64,000 bases of DNA from Prevotella sp. (GTDB lineage: Bacteria; Bacteroidota; Bacteroidia; Bacteroidales; Bacteroidaceae), in the NCBI GenBank assembly GCA_017428055.1, contig JAFRRN010000020.1:28585-92584 (forward strand). Direction: 5' to 3'. How positions within the stretch are numbered: position 1 is the first letter of the stretch; every line of letters begins with the position of its first letter. Positions 1-8,811 of the stretch are shown here, in pieces. Below the pieces are notes generated by a model that was not told the DNA's origin, searched no databases, and saw only the letters and a program-made list of their open reading frames with translations. Position numbers and translations under genes: made by a program.

Positions 1-1411
1 CCCCATTCAGTTGGATTTCCTCACTGACGAATGGCGTGTTGCCTAACTTGGTAAGTTGGCGAATGATGTTCTCATCCTGTGGCTTTTGTGCCAATTCCTT
101 TGTAAATGAAGAACGAAGAACGAAATGTGAAGAATCGTCTTTTAATGAAACATCGAGCACGAAGCATGAAGCATCTTCACTCAATACCATTTTGATGGGA
201 ATCTTCCGCTCGGCGGTCTTACCCGCCAAGAATTTGCTGAAAGCCTCGTCGTTGTTGCGATAGAGACGCATACCCACCTGCAAGCCCTGCGGCATAGACA
301 GGGGGAAGAGGTGGTTGCCATCGGCACGGTTGACACGGAAGCCCACCAACTGCCTATTGTCATCAAGAAAACACAGACCGTCGCCATTGGCGAATGCCGC
401 TGTCCCTGCCACGACAAGTGCCTTGGGCATGATGGTTTTCACCGTCCCCACAAATTCACCCTTTGCCTTGGGGGTGTCAAAGGAGGCGATGCCCGCCTTT
501 CTCCCATGGAGAAAATAGTCGGTATAGCCACGGTTGAAAGTCTTGTTGAGGTTAGGAGTGAAATGGTAAGTGACACGTCCGAGCGACGCACGGCAATATT
601 CATCGGGCCTTCGGGCGATGATGGCATTGAGCCGTTGGCTATAGGCAGACACCACATTTTTTACATAATCGATGTCCTTGAGCCGACCCTCTATCTTAAA
701 CGACACGACTCCCGCATCCGCCAACTCCTCCAAGTAGTCAATGCGGCACATATCTTTCAGGGAGAGGAAATGCCGCTGGCTGTCAATCACCTTGCCCTCG
801 CCATCCATTAAGTCATATTTCATTCGGCACATTTGGGCACACTCGCCACGGTTGGCACTCCGTTTCATGCAATGTTGTGACGCATAGCACACGCCGCTAT
901 AACTCACGCACAAAGCTCCATGAACGAATACTTCCAACTCCACGTTGGGTTCTTGATGATGGATGTCGCGAATCTCATCTACAGATAGCTCACGCGCCAA
1001 CACCACCCGCCGAAAGCCAATATCCCGTAGCCAAGCCACCTTCCCCGCCGAGCGGTTGTCGGTCTGCGTGGAAGCATGGAGCGTTATATCTTTAGTGGGA
1101 AACGAGGGAGACAGGAAAGCCATGTCCTGCACCAATAAGGCATCGACATCCGCTTGTTTCAAGTCGCTTACCATCCGCTTGGCATCCTCCAACTCATCGT
1201 CATAGACAATCGTGTTGGTGGTCACATAGACCTTGGCTTGAAACTGATGGGCATAGCGGCACAGTTCGGCGATGTCGGCAATGGTGTTGCCCGCAGCAGC
1301 CCGCGCACCATAGCGTGGCGCACCGATATACACCGCATCGGCTCCGTGGTCGATGGCGGCAATGCCCGTGGCAAGGTCTTTGGCGGGAGCCAGCAGTTCA
1401 AGCTTTCGCAT
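1..1411 (-). CDS. U32 family peptidase/hydroxylase, 3' end cut off by window edge
   Basis: The reading frame starts at 1411 (MRKLELLAPAKDLA) and stays open to the left edge, giving about 470 residues. The N-terminus carries the U32 signature (LLAPAKD, then HGADAVYIG), and the middle has the family cysteine cluster around CVSYSGVCYASQHC and GECAQMCRMKYD. The visible C-terminal part resembles the accessory domain that follows the U32 core in long family members. Relatives were annotated as collagenase-like proteases, but characterised members (RlhA, TrhP) act in RNA hydroxylation, so the substrate is open. One odd stretch near residues 415-435 is encoded by a short-period AAGAAC/AAGAAT repeat and may be an in-frame insertion. 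Confidence 0.9.
   Translation of the reverse strand, partial: MRKLELLAPAKDLATGIAAIDHGADAVYIGAPRYGARAAAGNTIADIAELCRYAHQFQAKVYVTTNTIVYDDELEDAKRMVSDLKQADVDALLVQDMAFLSPSFPTKDITLHASTQTDNRSAGKVAWLRDIGFRRVVLARELSVDEIRDIHHQEPNVELEVFVHGALCVSYSGVCYASQHCMKRSANRGECAQMCRMKYDLMDGEGKVIDSQRHFLSLKDMCRIDYLEELADAGVVSFKIEGRLKDIDYVKNVVSAYSQRLNAIIARRPDEYCRASLGRVTYHFTPNLNKTFNRGYTDYFLHGRKAGIASFDTPKAKGEFVGTVKTIMPKALVVAGTAAFANGDGLCFLDDNRQLVGFRVNRADGNHLFPLSMPQGLQVGMRLYRNNDEAFSKFLAGKTAERKIPIKMVLSEDASCFVLDVSLKDDSSHFVLRSSFTKELAQKPQDENIIRQLTKLGNTPFVSEEIQLNG
105..140. repeat. 7-bp-period GAAGAAY microrepeat inside the U32 gene
   Basis: A run of GAAGAAC-like units lies inside the coding region in an open frame and encodes FVLRSSF on the minus strand. 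It shares the 16-mer AATGAAGAACGAAGAA with the repeat at 12011-12040. Confidence 0.6.
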
Positions 1412-1473
1412 CGTTCTACATTCCGTGGAAAAGAAAAATCCTTTTAGTACTATTCAGTCCCTTTTCAACCCAT

Positions 1474-2436
1474 TCACAATGCCTGAATTTCTTCTTCTGA
1501 TAATCCCGTGACTTCCGAAATGAAAGAAGTAGCCATGCCACTCGACTTTAAATTCCTCGCAATTTCCATCGACTTTTTCCTTTCGCCTTCTACCATGCCC
1601 TCGGCTCTTCCCTCGACTCTTCCCTCAACAATTCCCTCGGCTCTTCCCTCAACTAATCCTTTTGCTCTTCCCTCAGCCATTCCCTTGGCTTGCGCTTCTT
1701 TACGGGCTGTGGTGAGGGCATATTTCAAAGTATTGTAATTGTCAAGGTAAACCTTCCAACTTTCATCGTATTCAAGTCTATCCTGCTCATTGAAGTTTGC
1801 TATCTTGGCCTGCTCAAACAATTTCGTGAATATCCGCTCTTGAAGTGCTGCCGGCCTATCCAATAGCCGCGAAAGGTTCTTGAGAACGAAAAGCCACTTG
1901 TCGAACATTCCCTCCAGTTCCTCCTCGGTCTTCTTGAACTTGGGCATCTCGAGATAAATGAAGGTCAGTTTGTCATAAAACACCTCATGTGTCTTCGTAT
2001 CCATCAACTTCACCTCATGATGATAATAATTATCATCTTTGAAGTCAAAGGTGAAATTCAGGATTCCAATGGTATATACACCCTTCAAATGATAGTCCCA
2101 TTTCTTGCCACGCTCCGCCTGTTGCCGAATAGGGGTCGTGGCATAATAGATAGTCCTGTCCTTGAAGAACTCCTGCGTCATGTTTTGCATCTCGACGATG
2201 AACCTCTCTCCCCTTTCGTTTTCACAATAGACATCAAACACCTGCACCCTTTCCAAGGCATTATCCCCAAATTGTTCGGTTTTCAGGTATGTCAAGTCTT
2301 TGATCTCCTGCTCTCCTTTGAGAAGAGCATTTAAGAAACTGATAAGGAACTCTTTGTTAAACTCCGTCCCAAACAAATACTTAAAACCAAAATCGGTATA
2401 AGGATTGACGAATACATCTGGTGAATTTGTTATCAT
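1474..2436 (-). CDS. Rpn family recombination-promoting nuclease / PD-(D/E)XK nuclease family transposase
   Basis: 320 residues. The N-terminal two thirds match the PDDEXK_2 family (Rpn-like, often labelled putative transposase): NPYTDFGFKYLFGTE at the start, then the nuclease core with Asp68 (VFDVYC) and the Glu82-x-Gln84 pair (IVEMQN), the ExQ variant typical of this family. Rpn proteins are DNA endonucleases that promote RecA-independent recombination. Residues about 250-285 are a degenerate run of EGRAEG/EGRVEG units, a common length-variable linker in the family. The C-terminus (ISEVTGLSEEEI) is the usual short helical tail. A TAnnTTTG-type element lies 52 nt upstream. Confidence 0.88.
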   Translation of the reverse strand: MITNSPDVFVNPYTDFGFKYLFGTEFNKEFLISFLNALLKGEQEIKDLTYLKTEQFGDNALERVQVFDVYCENERGERFIVEMQNMTQEFFKDRTIYYATTPIRQQAERGKKWDYHLKGVYTIGILNFTFDFKDDNYYHHEVKLMDTKTHEVFYDKLTFIYLEMPKFKKTEEELEGMFDKWLFVLKNLSRLLDRPAALQERIFTKLFEQAKIANFNEQDRLEYDESWKVYLDNYNTLKYALTTARKEAQAKGMAEGRAKGLVEGRAEGIVEGRVEGRAEGMVEGERKKSMEIARNLKSSGMATSFISEVTGLSEEEIQAL

Positions 2437-2487
2437 AAGAATAGATTTATGTTACTGTTGTTTCATTATATATATACTTACTTGCGG

Positions 2488-2495
2488 CAAAGATA
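2488..2495 (-). promoter_or_regulatory. Bacteroidota -7 element upstream of the Rpn gene
   Basis: Read on the minus strand this is TATCTTTG, matching TAnnTTTG. No TTG is correctly spaced upstream (nearest about 23 nt), so the call rests on the -7 box and its position. Confidence 0.45.
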
Positions 2496-2531
2496 AGAAA
2501 AAAAGTTGACATATCCACCAAAACCCCTTAA

Positions 2532-2597
2532 TTATTGAAATTCCTCTCTCGTAACGGGTGTTTGGGAATCTATTACGCACACCTCGTCGTAGGTCAT
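2532..2597 (-). pseudogene. Remnant of a second type IIG restriction gene: C-terminal tail only
   Basis: On the minus strand this stretch reads MTYDEVCVIDSQTPVTREEF and then a stop after one more residue. The intact restriction gene at 3771-6995 ends with TYDEVVIVDPQTPITRDEYM, so 13 of 20 residues agree. Immediately upstream in this frame there is a stop, so only the tail survives. The DUF1016 gene therefore sits between the intact gene and a relic of a homologous 3' end, which suggests duplication or replacement at this restriction locus. Too short for a functional protein. Confidence 0.7.
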
Positions 2598-2615
2598 AAC
2601 AATCCTTTACGCATT

Positions 2616-3743
2616 TCATCTTTCCTTTTCCCCACCTATAGTGGTTGGTGAGGATGATTCTATGAACTCACAAAACTCATTCAACGACTGTTGGATAACC
2701 TCTTTTGGTATTAGCATTCGATGGTATTCCGCAACCATTGTTGGACTTAGACTACGACTCATAGCATATTCCACGACGCTATGGTCTGCTGAAGGACAAA
2801 GCAGAATCCCAATACTTGGATTCTCGTTGCTACGTCTAACATCCCTATCCAAGGCCTCAAGATAAAATTCCAATTGTCCTATATACTCTGGCTTGAAATG
2901 TTTTGCTTTCAACTCAATAGCAACCAAACATTGCAATCCCCTATGATAGAACAGCAAATCTATCTTAAACATAGAACCACCAACTTGCAGAGGATATTCA
3001 CTATCAACGAACAAGAAATCCTTACCTAGCTCCAAGATGAATTGTTTGATGTGTTCCAAAATGCCTTTATGCAATTGCTTCTCACTATGTCGGCTTGGTA
3101 AATTGAGGAAATCGATGAAAGCCCTGTCTTTAAACTGTGCCACCGACTGTGGATAAGCAGACTTGAGGCCAATCGACAAATTCTTCTTGTCGCCCATGAG
3201 CGAGCCAAAAGTATCATTCAAGATACATCGTTGTAGTTCTTTATACTTCAAATGTTCTCTATTGGCATATATGATGTAGAAGATTTGTCGCTCTACATCC
3301 TTGCAACGGTTCAATATCTCAATATGGTTGGAGAATGTCGTTAATGTCAAAACTTTCGGCATTTGTGCAGATGCCGTCTGCACAATTTCTGTGTTTATTT
3401 GTGCAGATGCCGCCTGCACAGAAAGAGGAAAAGACAAAGATGCCACTCGCGAATAGAATTCCGTGGAGGAATATGCTTCATAGAACATAACCATATTATA
3501 CAAATTCCTTCGACTATATCCTTTTAGTGTAGGGTCCTTTGCCCTCAGATATTCCGACAATTGTGTGACGACCTTACTACCCCACTCTTTGCTTTTTAAC
3601 CGCTGTGACACTATCTGCCCAACCTTCCAACTCATCTGTAACGACTCCTCGTTGACATCAACAAGTGCCTTCGTGCGGTGAAACACTATGACATTGCGTA
3701 TTTCTTCAAATTGTTTCTCAAAATTTTGTAGCTCGTTGCTCAT
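2616..3743 (-). CDS. DUF1016 / YhcG-type PD-(D/E)XK nuclease
   Basis: 375 residues. The N-terminal DUF1016_N region (about 10-205) includes VGQIVSQRLK and LKGYSRRNLYNMVMFYEAY; the C-terminal nuclease domain (about 215-355) has Asp262 (FKIDLLFYHR) and Glu277-x-Lys279 (AIELKAKHF), the PD-(D/E)XK catalytic set. The family is often found in or beside type I and IIG restriction loci; its role is not settled. The gene begins 27 nt after the stop of the restriction-methyltransferase, so the two are likely one transcript. Oddly, residues 109-128 contain two 12-residue units (VQAASAQ and VQTASAQ) encoded by near-identical DNA palindromes, in a place where relatives vary in length. Confidence 0.9.
   Translation of the reverse strand: MSNELQNFEKQFEEIRNVIVFHRTKALVDVNEESLQMSWKVGQIVSQRLKSKEWGSKVVTQLSEYLRAKDPTLKGYSRRNLYNMVMFYEAYSSTEFYSRVASLSFPLSVQAASAQINTEIVQTASAQMPKVLTLTTFSNHIEILNRCKDVERQIFYIIYANREHLKYKELQRCILNDTFGSLMGDKKNLSIGLKSAYPQSVAQFKDRAFIDFLNLPSRHSEKQLHKGILEHIKQFILELGKDFLFVDSEYPLQVGGSMFKIDLLFYHRGLQCLVAIELKAKHFKPEYIGQLEFYLEALDRDVRRSNENPSIGILLCPSADHSVVEYAMSRSLSPTMVAEYHRMLIPKEVIQQSLNEFCEFIESSSPTTIGGEKER
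3363..3420. repeat. Two palindromic units 36 bp apart inside the DUF1016 gene
   Basis: Copy 1 (3363-3385) is TTGTGCAGA, loop TGCCG, TCTGCACAA: perfect 9-bp arms. Copy 2 starts at 3399 with the same left arm and loop, and a right arm with two changes. The 36-bp spacing equals 12 codons, so the frame is kept. Confidence 0.8.
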
Positions 3744-3770
3744 ATCTTTATATAGGTTATTTATCTACAA

Positions 3771-6700
3771 TTATTGCTCTCTCATATATTCATCCCGCGT
3801 GATGGGCGTTTGTGGGTCAACGATGACAACTTCATCATAGGTCAAGCCGTAGAGACGGTAGACGCGGAGGTCTATCTCCTTGTCGGTGTAGGCTATCTGT
3901 CGGGATAGGTCTTGGCAGGCCTGGGCGTTTTGGTTGAAGTAATCCTCCCACTCGTCTTGTTGCGAAAGCGAGAGTTTTACTTTCTGCTTCCTCAACTCCG
4001 AGACAAAGGAACCAAAGGTCATTTGGTCAAACTTCTGCAACGAACCCGTTATCCTTACGCCCTCCACGTTATCAACCAAACGGCGGAGGAAACGGTTTCG
4101 TTTCTCTTGCAACTCTTTGTTTAGGGAAATCATCGTGTCGGCAAGTGAAACGAAAGGCTGTTGAGATTCTATATCTATATTTGGAATAGGTACTTCAGCT
4201 AAAGGCTTATTAAAATATTCTCTGGCATTCCCCTTGGCTTTACCTATGAAACCATAAAACCAATCAAGTAACTTTGAATTGAGCAATGAGAGTAAATACT
4301 TAATTGAGATGTCTGAATTATCTTTAATGATAATAGCTCTAATGTCTCCTCCATCATTAAAGTATTGATTGTCATCAAATGCAAATCTGTTATGTTCGGC
4401 ACGATAAGGAACAATTAGCTTTTCTTTTGCATCGAAAACGACTTTGTTCCTTGGTCTTTCAAGTCTATACCATTTGTACGATCCCTTAATAACTTCATTT
4501 CTTTCAGATAAAACTTGTTTATGACTTAATAAATACTGATAAACGTTAGGATACTTCTCTATCTCTGTCGCATTGTCTGTGTATATTAAAACATTCCCAC
4601 GATTATTGATGAAATACGGCTGAATGTCTCCATTCTTCACATTTTTCCTAATGATGTCGGTTTCAAAATTGTTGACACGTGCAAATTCATCTGATACTGT
4701 AAACACATCGTTTTTCCCAGAAGTGGAGCCCTTCTCAATAATAGCAATATCTTCCATCCGAATAGAAACGCCTTTCATCTTATCTATAATAATGGATGAT
4801 GTTGTATCTGCTATAAGCCACGAATCTTGGAGAGTATTCCTTTCGAGGCGACAACTATTGAAATCACTTAACAAATCAATTCCATTGATTGATAAATCAT
4901 TCTTCTTGTTGTATATCTCAATGGGTTCCTTTAGTTCTTTCTTTTTTGCAAATAGAATGGCTGTATGAACATTTGCATCCTCAAATATCATTGCATTATG
5001 GAAATTGATAATTCGTTCTGCATAATTGCCAAGGAAAATCCTTAGTTTCTTTGCATATTCATTTCCTATATAATAATTTGAAGTGATGAAGCCAAGTAAT
5101 CCATGATGATTAAGCAAACCTACCCCTTGATATATAAAATAGTACATCAAATCATTATATCCTGTATGTATTTCTGAATAATGGGATTTGAAATATTCAT
5201 GATTATGTGGTTGTGTATTGATATTCACATACGGCGGGTTTCCAATCACCACATCGAATCCTCCTTTGGCAAAGACCTTTGGGAACTCGTGCTGCCAGTC
5301 AAACGCCTTGTCGCCTGCTACGGCGGGGTCGCTAATGAGGGAGTTGCCGCATTTGATGTTTTGGTTGAGGGAATTGAGCTTGCGGTGGGGCTTGGCGGTG
5401 CGGAGCCAGAGGGCGAGTTGTGCTATCTCCACGCTCTCCTCGTTGATGTCCACGCCATAGAGGTTGTTTTCGAGGATGCTTTTTTCCACGTCTTGGAAGA
5501 TGAGAGATGAGCCTGCCACCTTCGCTTCCATCTCATCGATGAGTCGATGCTCCGCGATGAGGAACGACAGGGCGGCGTTGAGGAAGGCACCGCTGCCGCA
5601 TGCGGGGTCGAGGATGGTGACCTGGAGGAGCCATTCGCGGTATTGCCGCAGCTGGTCGAGGAGACGTCGCTTGGTGGCGGTCTGTCGCTTTTGGTCGGCG
5701 AAGTATTGCTCCTCGTCGATGCCCAGCTCGTGTTTCTTCTCTTGGCAGAGCCGTCCCACGGTGTGGGTTACAATGTATTTCGTGATGTATTGCGGCGTGT
5801 AGAACACGCCGTCTTGCTTGCGCTTGGAGACGACAGGGGCTTCTGTTTGTTGCGGTGACACCGCAACAGACGGGACGAAGGGGGTTGTAGAGGCGAGAGC
5901 CTTTGCCTTGACCTCTTCAATCTCAGAGAGCGAATGCTCGAAGATATGCCCGAGGATGTTCACATCCACGTCGCTCTCGAAGTCGTAGGCGGAGAGGCGG
6001 CGGGTGTGTTCCACCAACAACGGGTCGCTGATGGTAAGCGCGTCGAGCACCTCGTCGGGCTTGAAGAGCCCTCCGTTATAGGCAAATATCTCGTATTTCT
6101 TGCCTTGGTAGCCCTCATTCAGATAGTTGAAGTGTTTTTTCAGGATGTCATAGAGAGGCCGGTATTCGTCATTGTCCTTCAGCAACTGCCACCGCTCGAT
6201 GATATGGGCAATCATGTTTGTGGGCAACAGCCCGCCATCCTCGGCGAAGAAGATGAAGAGGAGGCGGTCGAGCAGTTTCTGCGTCTTCTTGAAGAGCAGC
6301 AACTGCCAGTCCTTGATGTCGCTTGCCCAAGGGTTGCTCTCCCCATACGGATTGTTGGCGAGTATGTCTGCGAAGAGCAGACGCTTGAATTGCGAGTAGT
6401 CACGGTATAGGGCGTTGGTGATCTGGTCCTCTTTCGACACCGACTCCCCCATCATCCGCAACGCCGTGCCTTTCCTTACTTCCTGCCAGGCAAGGCAGAG
6501 ATAGAGTTCCTTGAAATCATCCTCAGCCATATAGAAGAGGCTCCACTCACGGTAAGCCACGGCATTGTCGATGTAAAGGCGCAGCTTCTCGAAATTGGAT
6601 GTGATGACCAGACGGGTGCCAACGTGCTGGTTCTTATACCCAAAGGCCTGTGCCTCGACCTTGGAGAGGTCGGTCGTCTTGTGGTCTTTCAGCTCAATCA

Positions 6701-6995
6701 CACCGATGACCTTGCCCTCGACGATGATTGCCCCGTCGGCTTTCTTGGCATTGGTGGCGTTTTTCTGCTCCGTGATGAGGTTGTAGCCGGGCGAGGGATT
6801 GAGGGTATAGCCCAATATTTTCACGAACAACTCGCGCAGGAAGCCCTCCTGGAACTGCTCTTCCTTCGACTGGAGGATGTTAGCCTGTATCTCCCTGTCC
6901 ATGAAATAACGGCGGTACTTGTCCCACGCCCCGTCGGTCTCCTCCTTTGGCAGGGCGGCAAGATACTTCTTGACGATATTCTTCTGAAACAACAT
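3771..6995 (-). CDS. Type IIG restriction enzyme / N6-adenine DNA methyltransferase (Eco57I-like)
   Basis: 1074 residues, one polypeptide that cuts and methylates DNA. The N-terminal nuclease domain (about 45-130) shows Asp87 (KKADGAII) and Glu101-x-Lys103 (GVIELKDHK). The methyltransferase core has the SAM-binding motif DPACGSGAF (463-471) and the catalytic NPPY (586-589), followed by a long C-terminal region that should carry target recognition. Length and order fit Eco57I-type enzymes (about 1000 residues). A good promoter lies about 60 nt upstream, and the DUF1016 nuclease follows after 27 nt. The middle of the recognition region (roughly 4200-5200) is visibly AT-richer than the flanks, as expected for an exchanged specificity segment. 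Confidence 0.92.
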   Translation of the reverse strand: MLFQKNIVKKYLAALPKEETDGAWDKYRRYFMDREIQANILQSKEEQFQEGFLRELFVKILGYTLNPSPGYNLITEQKNATNAKKADGAIIVEGKVIGVIELKDHKTTDLSKVEAQAFGYKNQHVGTRLVITSNFEKLRLYIDNAVAYREWSLFYMAEDDFKELYLCLAWQEVRKGTALRMMGESVSKEDQITNALYRDYSQFKRLLFADILANNPYGESNPWASDIKDWQLLLFKKTQKLLDRLLFIFFAEDGGLLPTNMIAHIIERWQLLKDNDEYRPLYDILKKHFNYLNEGYQGKKYEIFAYNGGLFKPDEVLDALTISDPLLVEHTRRLSAYDFESDVDVNILGHIFEHSLSEIEEVKAKALASTTPFVPSVAVSPQQTEAPVVSKRKQDGVFYTPQYITKYIVTHTVGRLCQEKKHELGIDEEQYFADQKRQTATKRRLLDQLRQYREWLLQVTILDPACGSGAFLNAALSFLIAEHRLIDEMEAKVAGSSLIFQDVEKSILENNLYGVDINEESVEIAQLALWLRTAKPHRKLNSLNQNIKCGNSLISDPAVAGDKAFDWQHEFPKVFAKGGFDVVIGNPPYVNINTQPHNHEYFKSHYSEIHTGYNDLMYYFIYQGVGLLNHHGLLGFITSNYYIGNEYAKKLRIFLGNYAERIINFHNAMIFEDANVHTAILFAKKKELKEPIEIYNKKNDLSINGIDLLSDFNSCRLERNTLQDSWLIADTTSSIIIDKMKGVSIRMEDIAIIEKGSTSGKNDVFTVSDEFARVNNFETDIIRKNVKNGDIQPYFINNRGNVLIYTDNATEIEKYPNVYQYLLSHKQVLSERNEVIKGSYKWYRLERPRNKVVFDAKEKLIVPYRAEHNRFAFDDNQYFNDGGDIRAIIIKDNSDISIKYLLSLLNSKLLDWFYGFIGKAKGNAREYFNKPLAEVPIPNIDIESQQPFVSLADTMISLNKELQEKRNRFLRRLVDNVEGVRITGSLQKFDQMTFGSFVSELRKQKVKLSLSQQDEWEDYFNQNAQACQDLSRQIAYTDKEIDLRVYRLYGLTYDEVVIVDPQTPITRDEYMREQ

Positions 6996-7057
6996 GTCCT
7001 TCCTTGTTTAACGTTTTCCAATCATCAATCCATGGTGAGCCATCCATGATTTGACGA

Positions 7058-7086
7058 CAAATATACACATAAAAATCCAAAGTCAA
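7058..7086 (-). promoter_or_regulatory. Promoter of the restriction operon
   Basis: Minus-strand TTG (7086-7084), an 18-nt spacer and TATATTTG (7065-7058) match the Bacteroidota sigma consensus. Transcription would start near 7050, about 55 nt before the ATG at 6995. The 22-bp palindrome array lies just upstream of this promoter. Confidence 0.7.
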
Positions 7087-7167
7087 CGTTGTTTGGGAAA
7101 GAAACTGATAGTATAAGACAAGTTCATCCTACGCTTTGCCATCGACAGAGTTATCATTTGGATTCGG

Positions 7168-7294
7168 TATCTGCCACAGATAATAAGATTATATGACACA
7201 TATAATCACTTTATATGATACAGATAATAACTTTATATGATACATATAAAATCATTATATGCCGCATATAATAAACGTAAATACGGCATTTACG
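7168..7294. repeat. 22-bp tandem palindrome array, five units plus an in-register sixth dyad
   Basis: Five head-to-tail 22-bp units start at 7168, 7190, 7212, 7234 and 7256. Each begins with a 6-3-6 dyad: TATCTG/CAGATA in unit 1, TATATG/CATATA in units 2, 4 and 5, and one mismatch in unit 3. Unit 1 differs from the others in both arms at paired positions, preserving symmetry. A sixth dyad with unrelated arms (CGTAAAT, ACGGC, ATTTACG; 7276-7294) has its centre at 7285, exactly 22 bp after that of unit 5. This fills most of the 337-bp gap between the restriction gene and trmO. No unique spacers exist, so this is not a CRISPR array. Confidence 0.9.
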
Positions 7295-7332
7295 AAACGC
7301 GAAGCATAAATCCGAAAAAAAGGAAGGGGGCA

Positions 7333-7998
7333 TCAGTCGATGACAAAGAGGTCTTTGCCCTCCACTCGGAAATGAATGTCGTGGCCGTCGAAGAGCATCC
7401 CATAGACCTTGTTGGGGTCGTCGTGGTAATGCGGACGTGGGTCGAGCGCGAGCGTTTGCGACAATGCCGCCCGCTCGTCATCGTCGAAAAGCGATGCCAC
7501 TGAGGACGACAGATGCACCGTGAGCCTCGGCCATGAGCGGCGGTCGGTGAACCCGCCCCGCGCCTCAGGGTGTGCATCGGCGTATGGAAGATAGGGCTTG
7601 ATGTCGTAGATGGGTGTGCCGTCCATGAGGTCTGCGCCAAGGACATGGATAATGGGGCCACGGGGCGACTCCCATTCGATACGGTCAATCTTCACCACCG
7701 ACAGCCCTAACGGGTTCGGACGATAGGGCGAGCGCGTGGCAAACACCCCCATACGCTCGTTGCCTCCCAACACGGGCGGTCGCACCACAGGGCTATTGGC
7801 ACCGTGCTTGTTGGCGGAAAACTCCCATATCAACCAGATATAGTCAAACTCTTCCATGCCACGGAGGGAATCGACGTTGCGAAACGCCGGTTCAAACACG
7901 ACTTCTCCTTGCAGCTCTTGCACCAGTCCGCTCTGCTTGGGAATGCCAAACTTGGTTGGAAAAGGGGAATGGAATGTGGCAATGGGCTGTATCTCCAT
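7333..7998 (-). CDS. trmO: tRNA (N6-threonylcarbamoyladenosine37-N6)-methyltransferase TrmO
   Basis: 221 residues, full length for the TrmO/TsaA family. It methylates t6A37 in tRNA-Thr using SAM. Family landmarks are visible: an N-terminal IATFHSPFPTKFGIPKQ segment, FDYIWLIWEFS, and GVFATRSPYRPNPLGLSVV, the strongly conserved SAM-site block. The C-terminal part (YDIKPYLPYAD) is also typical. The ATG lies one base after the stop of the upstream PAP2 gene, so the two are translationally coupled. Confidence 0.95.
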   Translation of the reverse strand: MEIQPIATFHSPFPTKFGIPKQSGLVQELQGEVVFEPAFRNVDSLRGMEEFDYIWLIWEFSANKHGANSPVVRPPVLGGNERMGVFATRSPYRPNPLGLSVVKIDRIEWESPRGPIIHVLGADLMDGTPIYDIKPYLPYADAHPEARGGFTDRRSWPRLTVHLSSSVASLFDDDERAALSQTLALDPRPHYHDDPNKVYGMLFDGHDIHFRVEGKDLFVID

Positions 7999-7999
7999 G

Positions 8000-8683
8000 T
8001 CAGATACGATAGAAGAATGAGGCGGCGAACAAACAGAACATGGTTAGAAGTCCCACGTATAGGGGTATATAAATGTGTTTTTGCCCTGTCTCCACATAAA
8101 CTCCTGTCAAGCGGACAAACACCCGATAGACCGTCCAAGCCCCGACAAGGCCCAACAACATCCCCACAAGGATGTCGCCAGGGTAATGTACGCCGAGGTA
8201 CAAGCGTGAGTAACATACCGTCATCGCCCACGCCGCCATGAACATCGAGAGCCATTTCTGGCGGAAAAGCAACACGATGAAAAAGGCGATGCCCCAACAA
8301 TTAGACGCATGGTTGGACGGAAAGCCGTACCTTCCGCCACGGTAGCCGTTGACCACATGGACCATCGCCGAGAGGGGGTTGTCGGTATTGGCGGGGCGCA
8401 GCCTCGCAAAGGATGACTTGAGGACGCTTGCCGTGAAGGCATCCGTGAACAAAATCATCACCCCTATCGCCACGGCGCACCACAGAAACGCCTTCAACGA
8501 GTGGTTTCTGAAGATGACATAGACCAATGCCACGTATAGGGGAATCCACATATATTTGTCGGATACGAGCCACATGAATGTGTCCCAATAGGTCGAGTGC
8601 ATCCCGTTGACCGCCAGAAGCATCTGGTGGTCGAGGTCAACGAGTTGCCTATAAAGACTTAAAGCCAATTCATTCATCATCAA
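8000..8683 (-). CDS. PAP2 superfamily membrane phosphatase
   Basis: 227 residues with about five or six hydrophobic segments. The three PAP2 phosphatase motifs are present: KSSFARLRP, GFPSNHAS and SRLYLGVHYPGD, with the catalytic histidines in motifs 2 and 3. Such enzymes hydrolyse lipid phosphates or undecaprenyl pyrophosphate at the periplasmic face; the substrate here cannot be told from sequence. The start is one of three adjacent ATGs. It is the first gene of a PAP2-trmO pair; a 128-nt gap separates it from queC upstream, where I see no clear promoter. Confidence 0.92.
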   Translation of the reverse strand: MMMNELALSLYRQLVDLDHQMLLAVNGMHSTYWDTFMWLVSDKYMWIPLYVALVYVIFRNHSLKAFLWCAVAIGVMILFTDAFTASVLKSSFARLRPANTDNPLSAMVHVVNGYRGGRYGFPSNHASNCWGIAFFIVLLFRQKWLSMFMAAWAMTVCYSRLYLGVHYPGDILVGMLLGLVGAWTVYRVFVRLTGVYVETGQKHIYIPLYVGLLTMFCLFAASFFYRI

Positions 8684-8811
8684 ATAGATTATGGATAGAT
8701 TCTTGAGGATGATTATCTTTGCAGGGCATCAGATGATGACTGACATCGTTTTTATCCCAAATTTGAGAATCAGGGAATTGTATTTTTACCTCTAACCTCT
8801 ATTTCACAAAT

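Noticed and set aside
7168-7277. CRISPR-like array
   Set aside because: Units are contiguous 22-bp repeats without unique spacers, and no cas gene is in the window.
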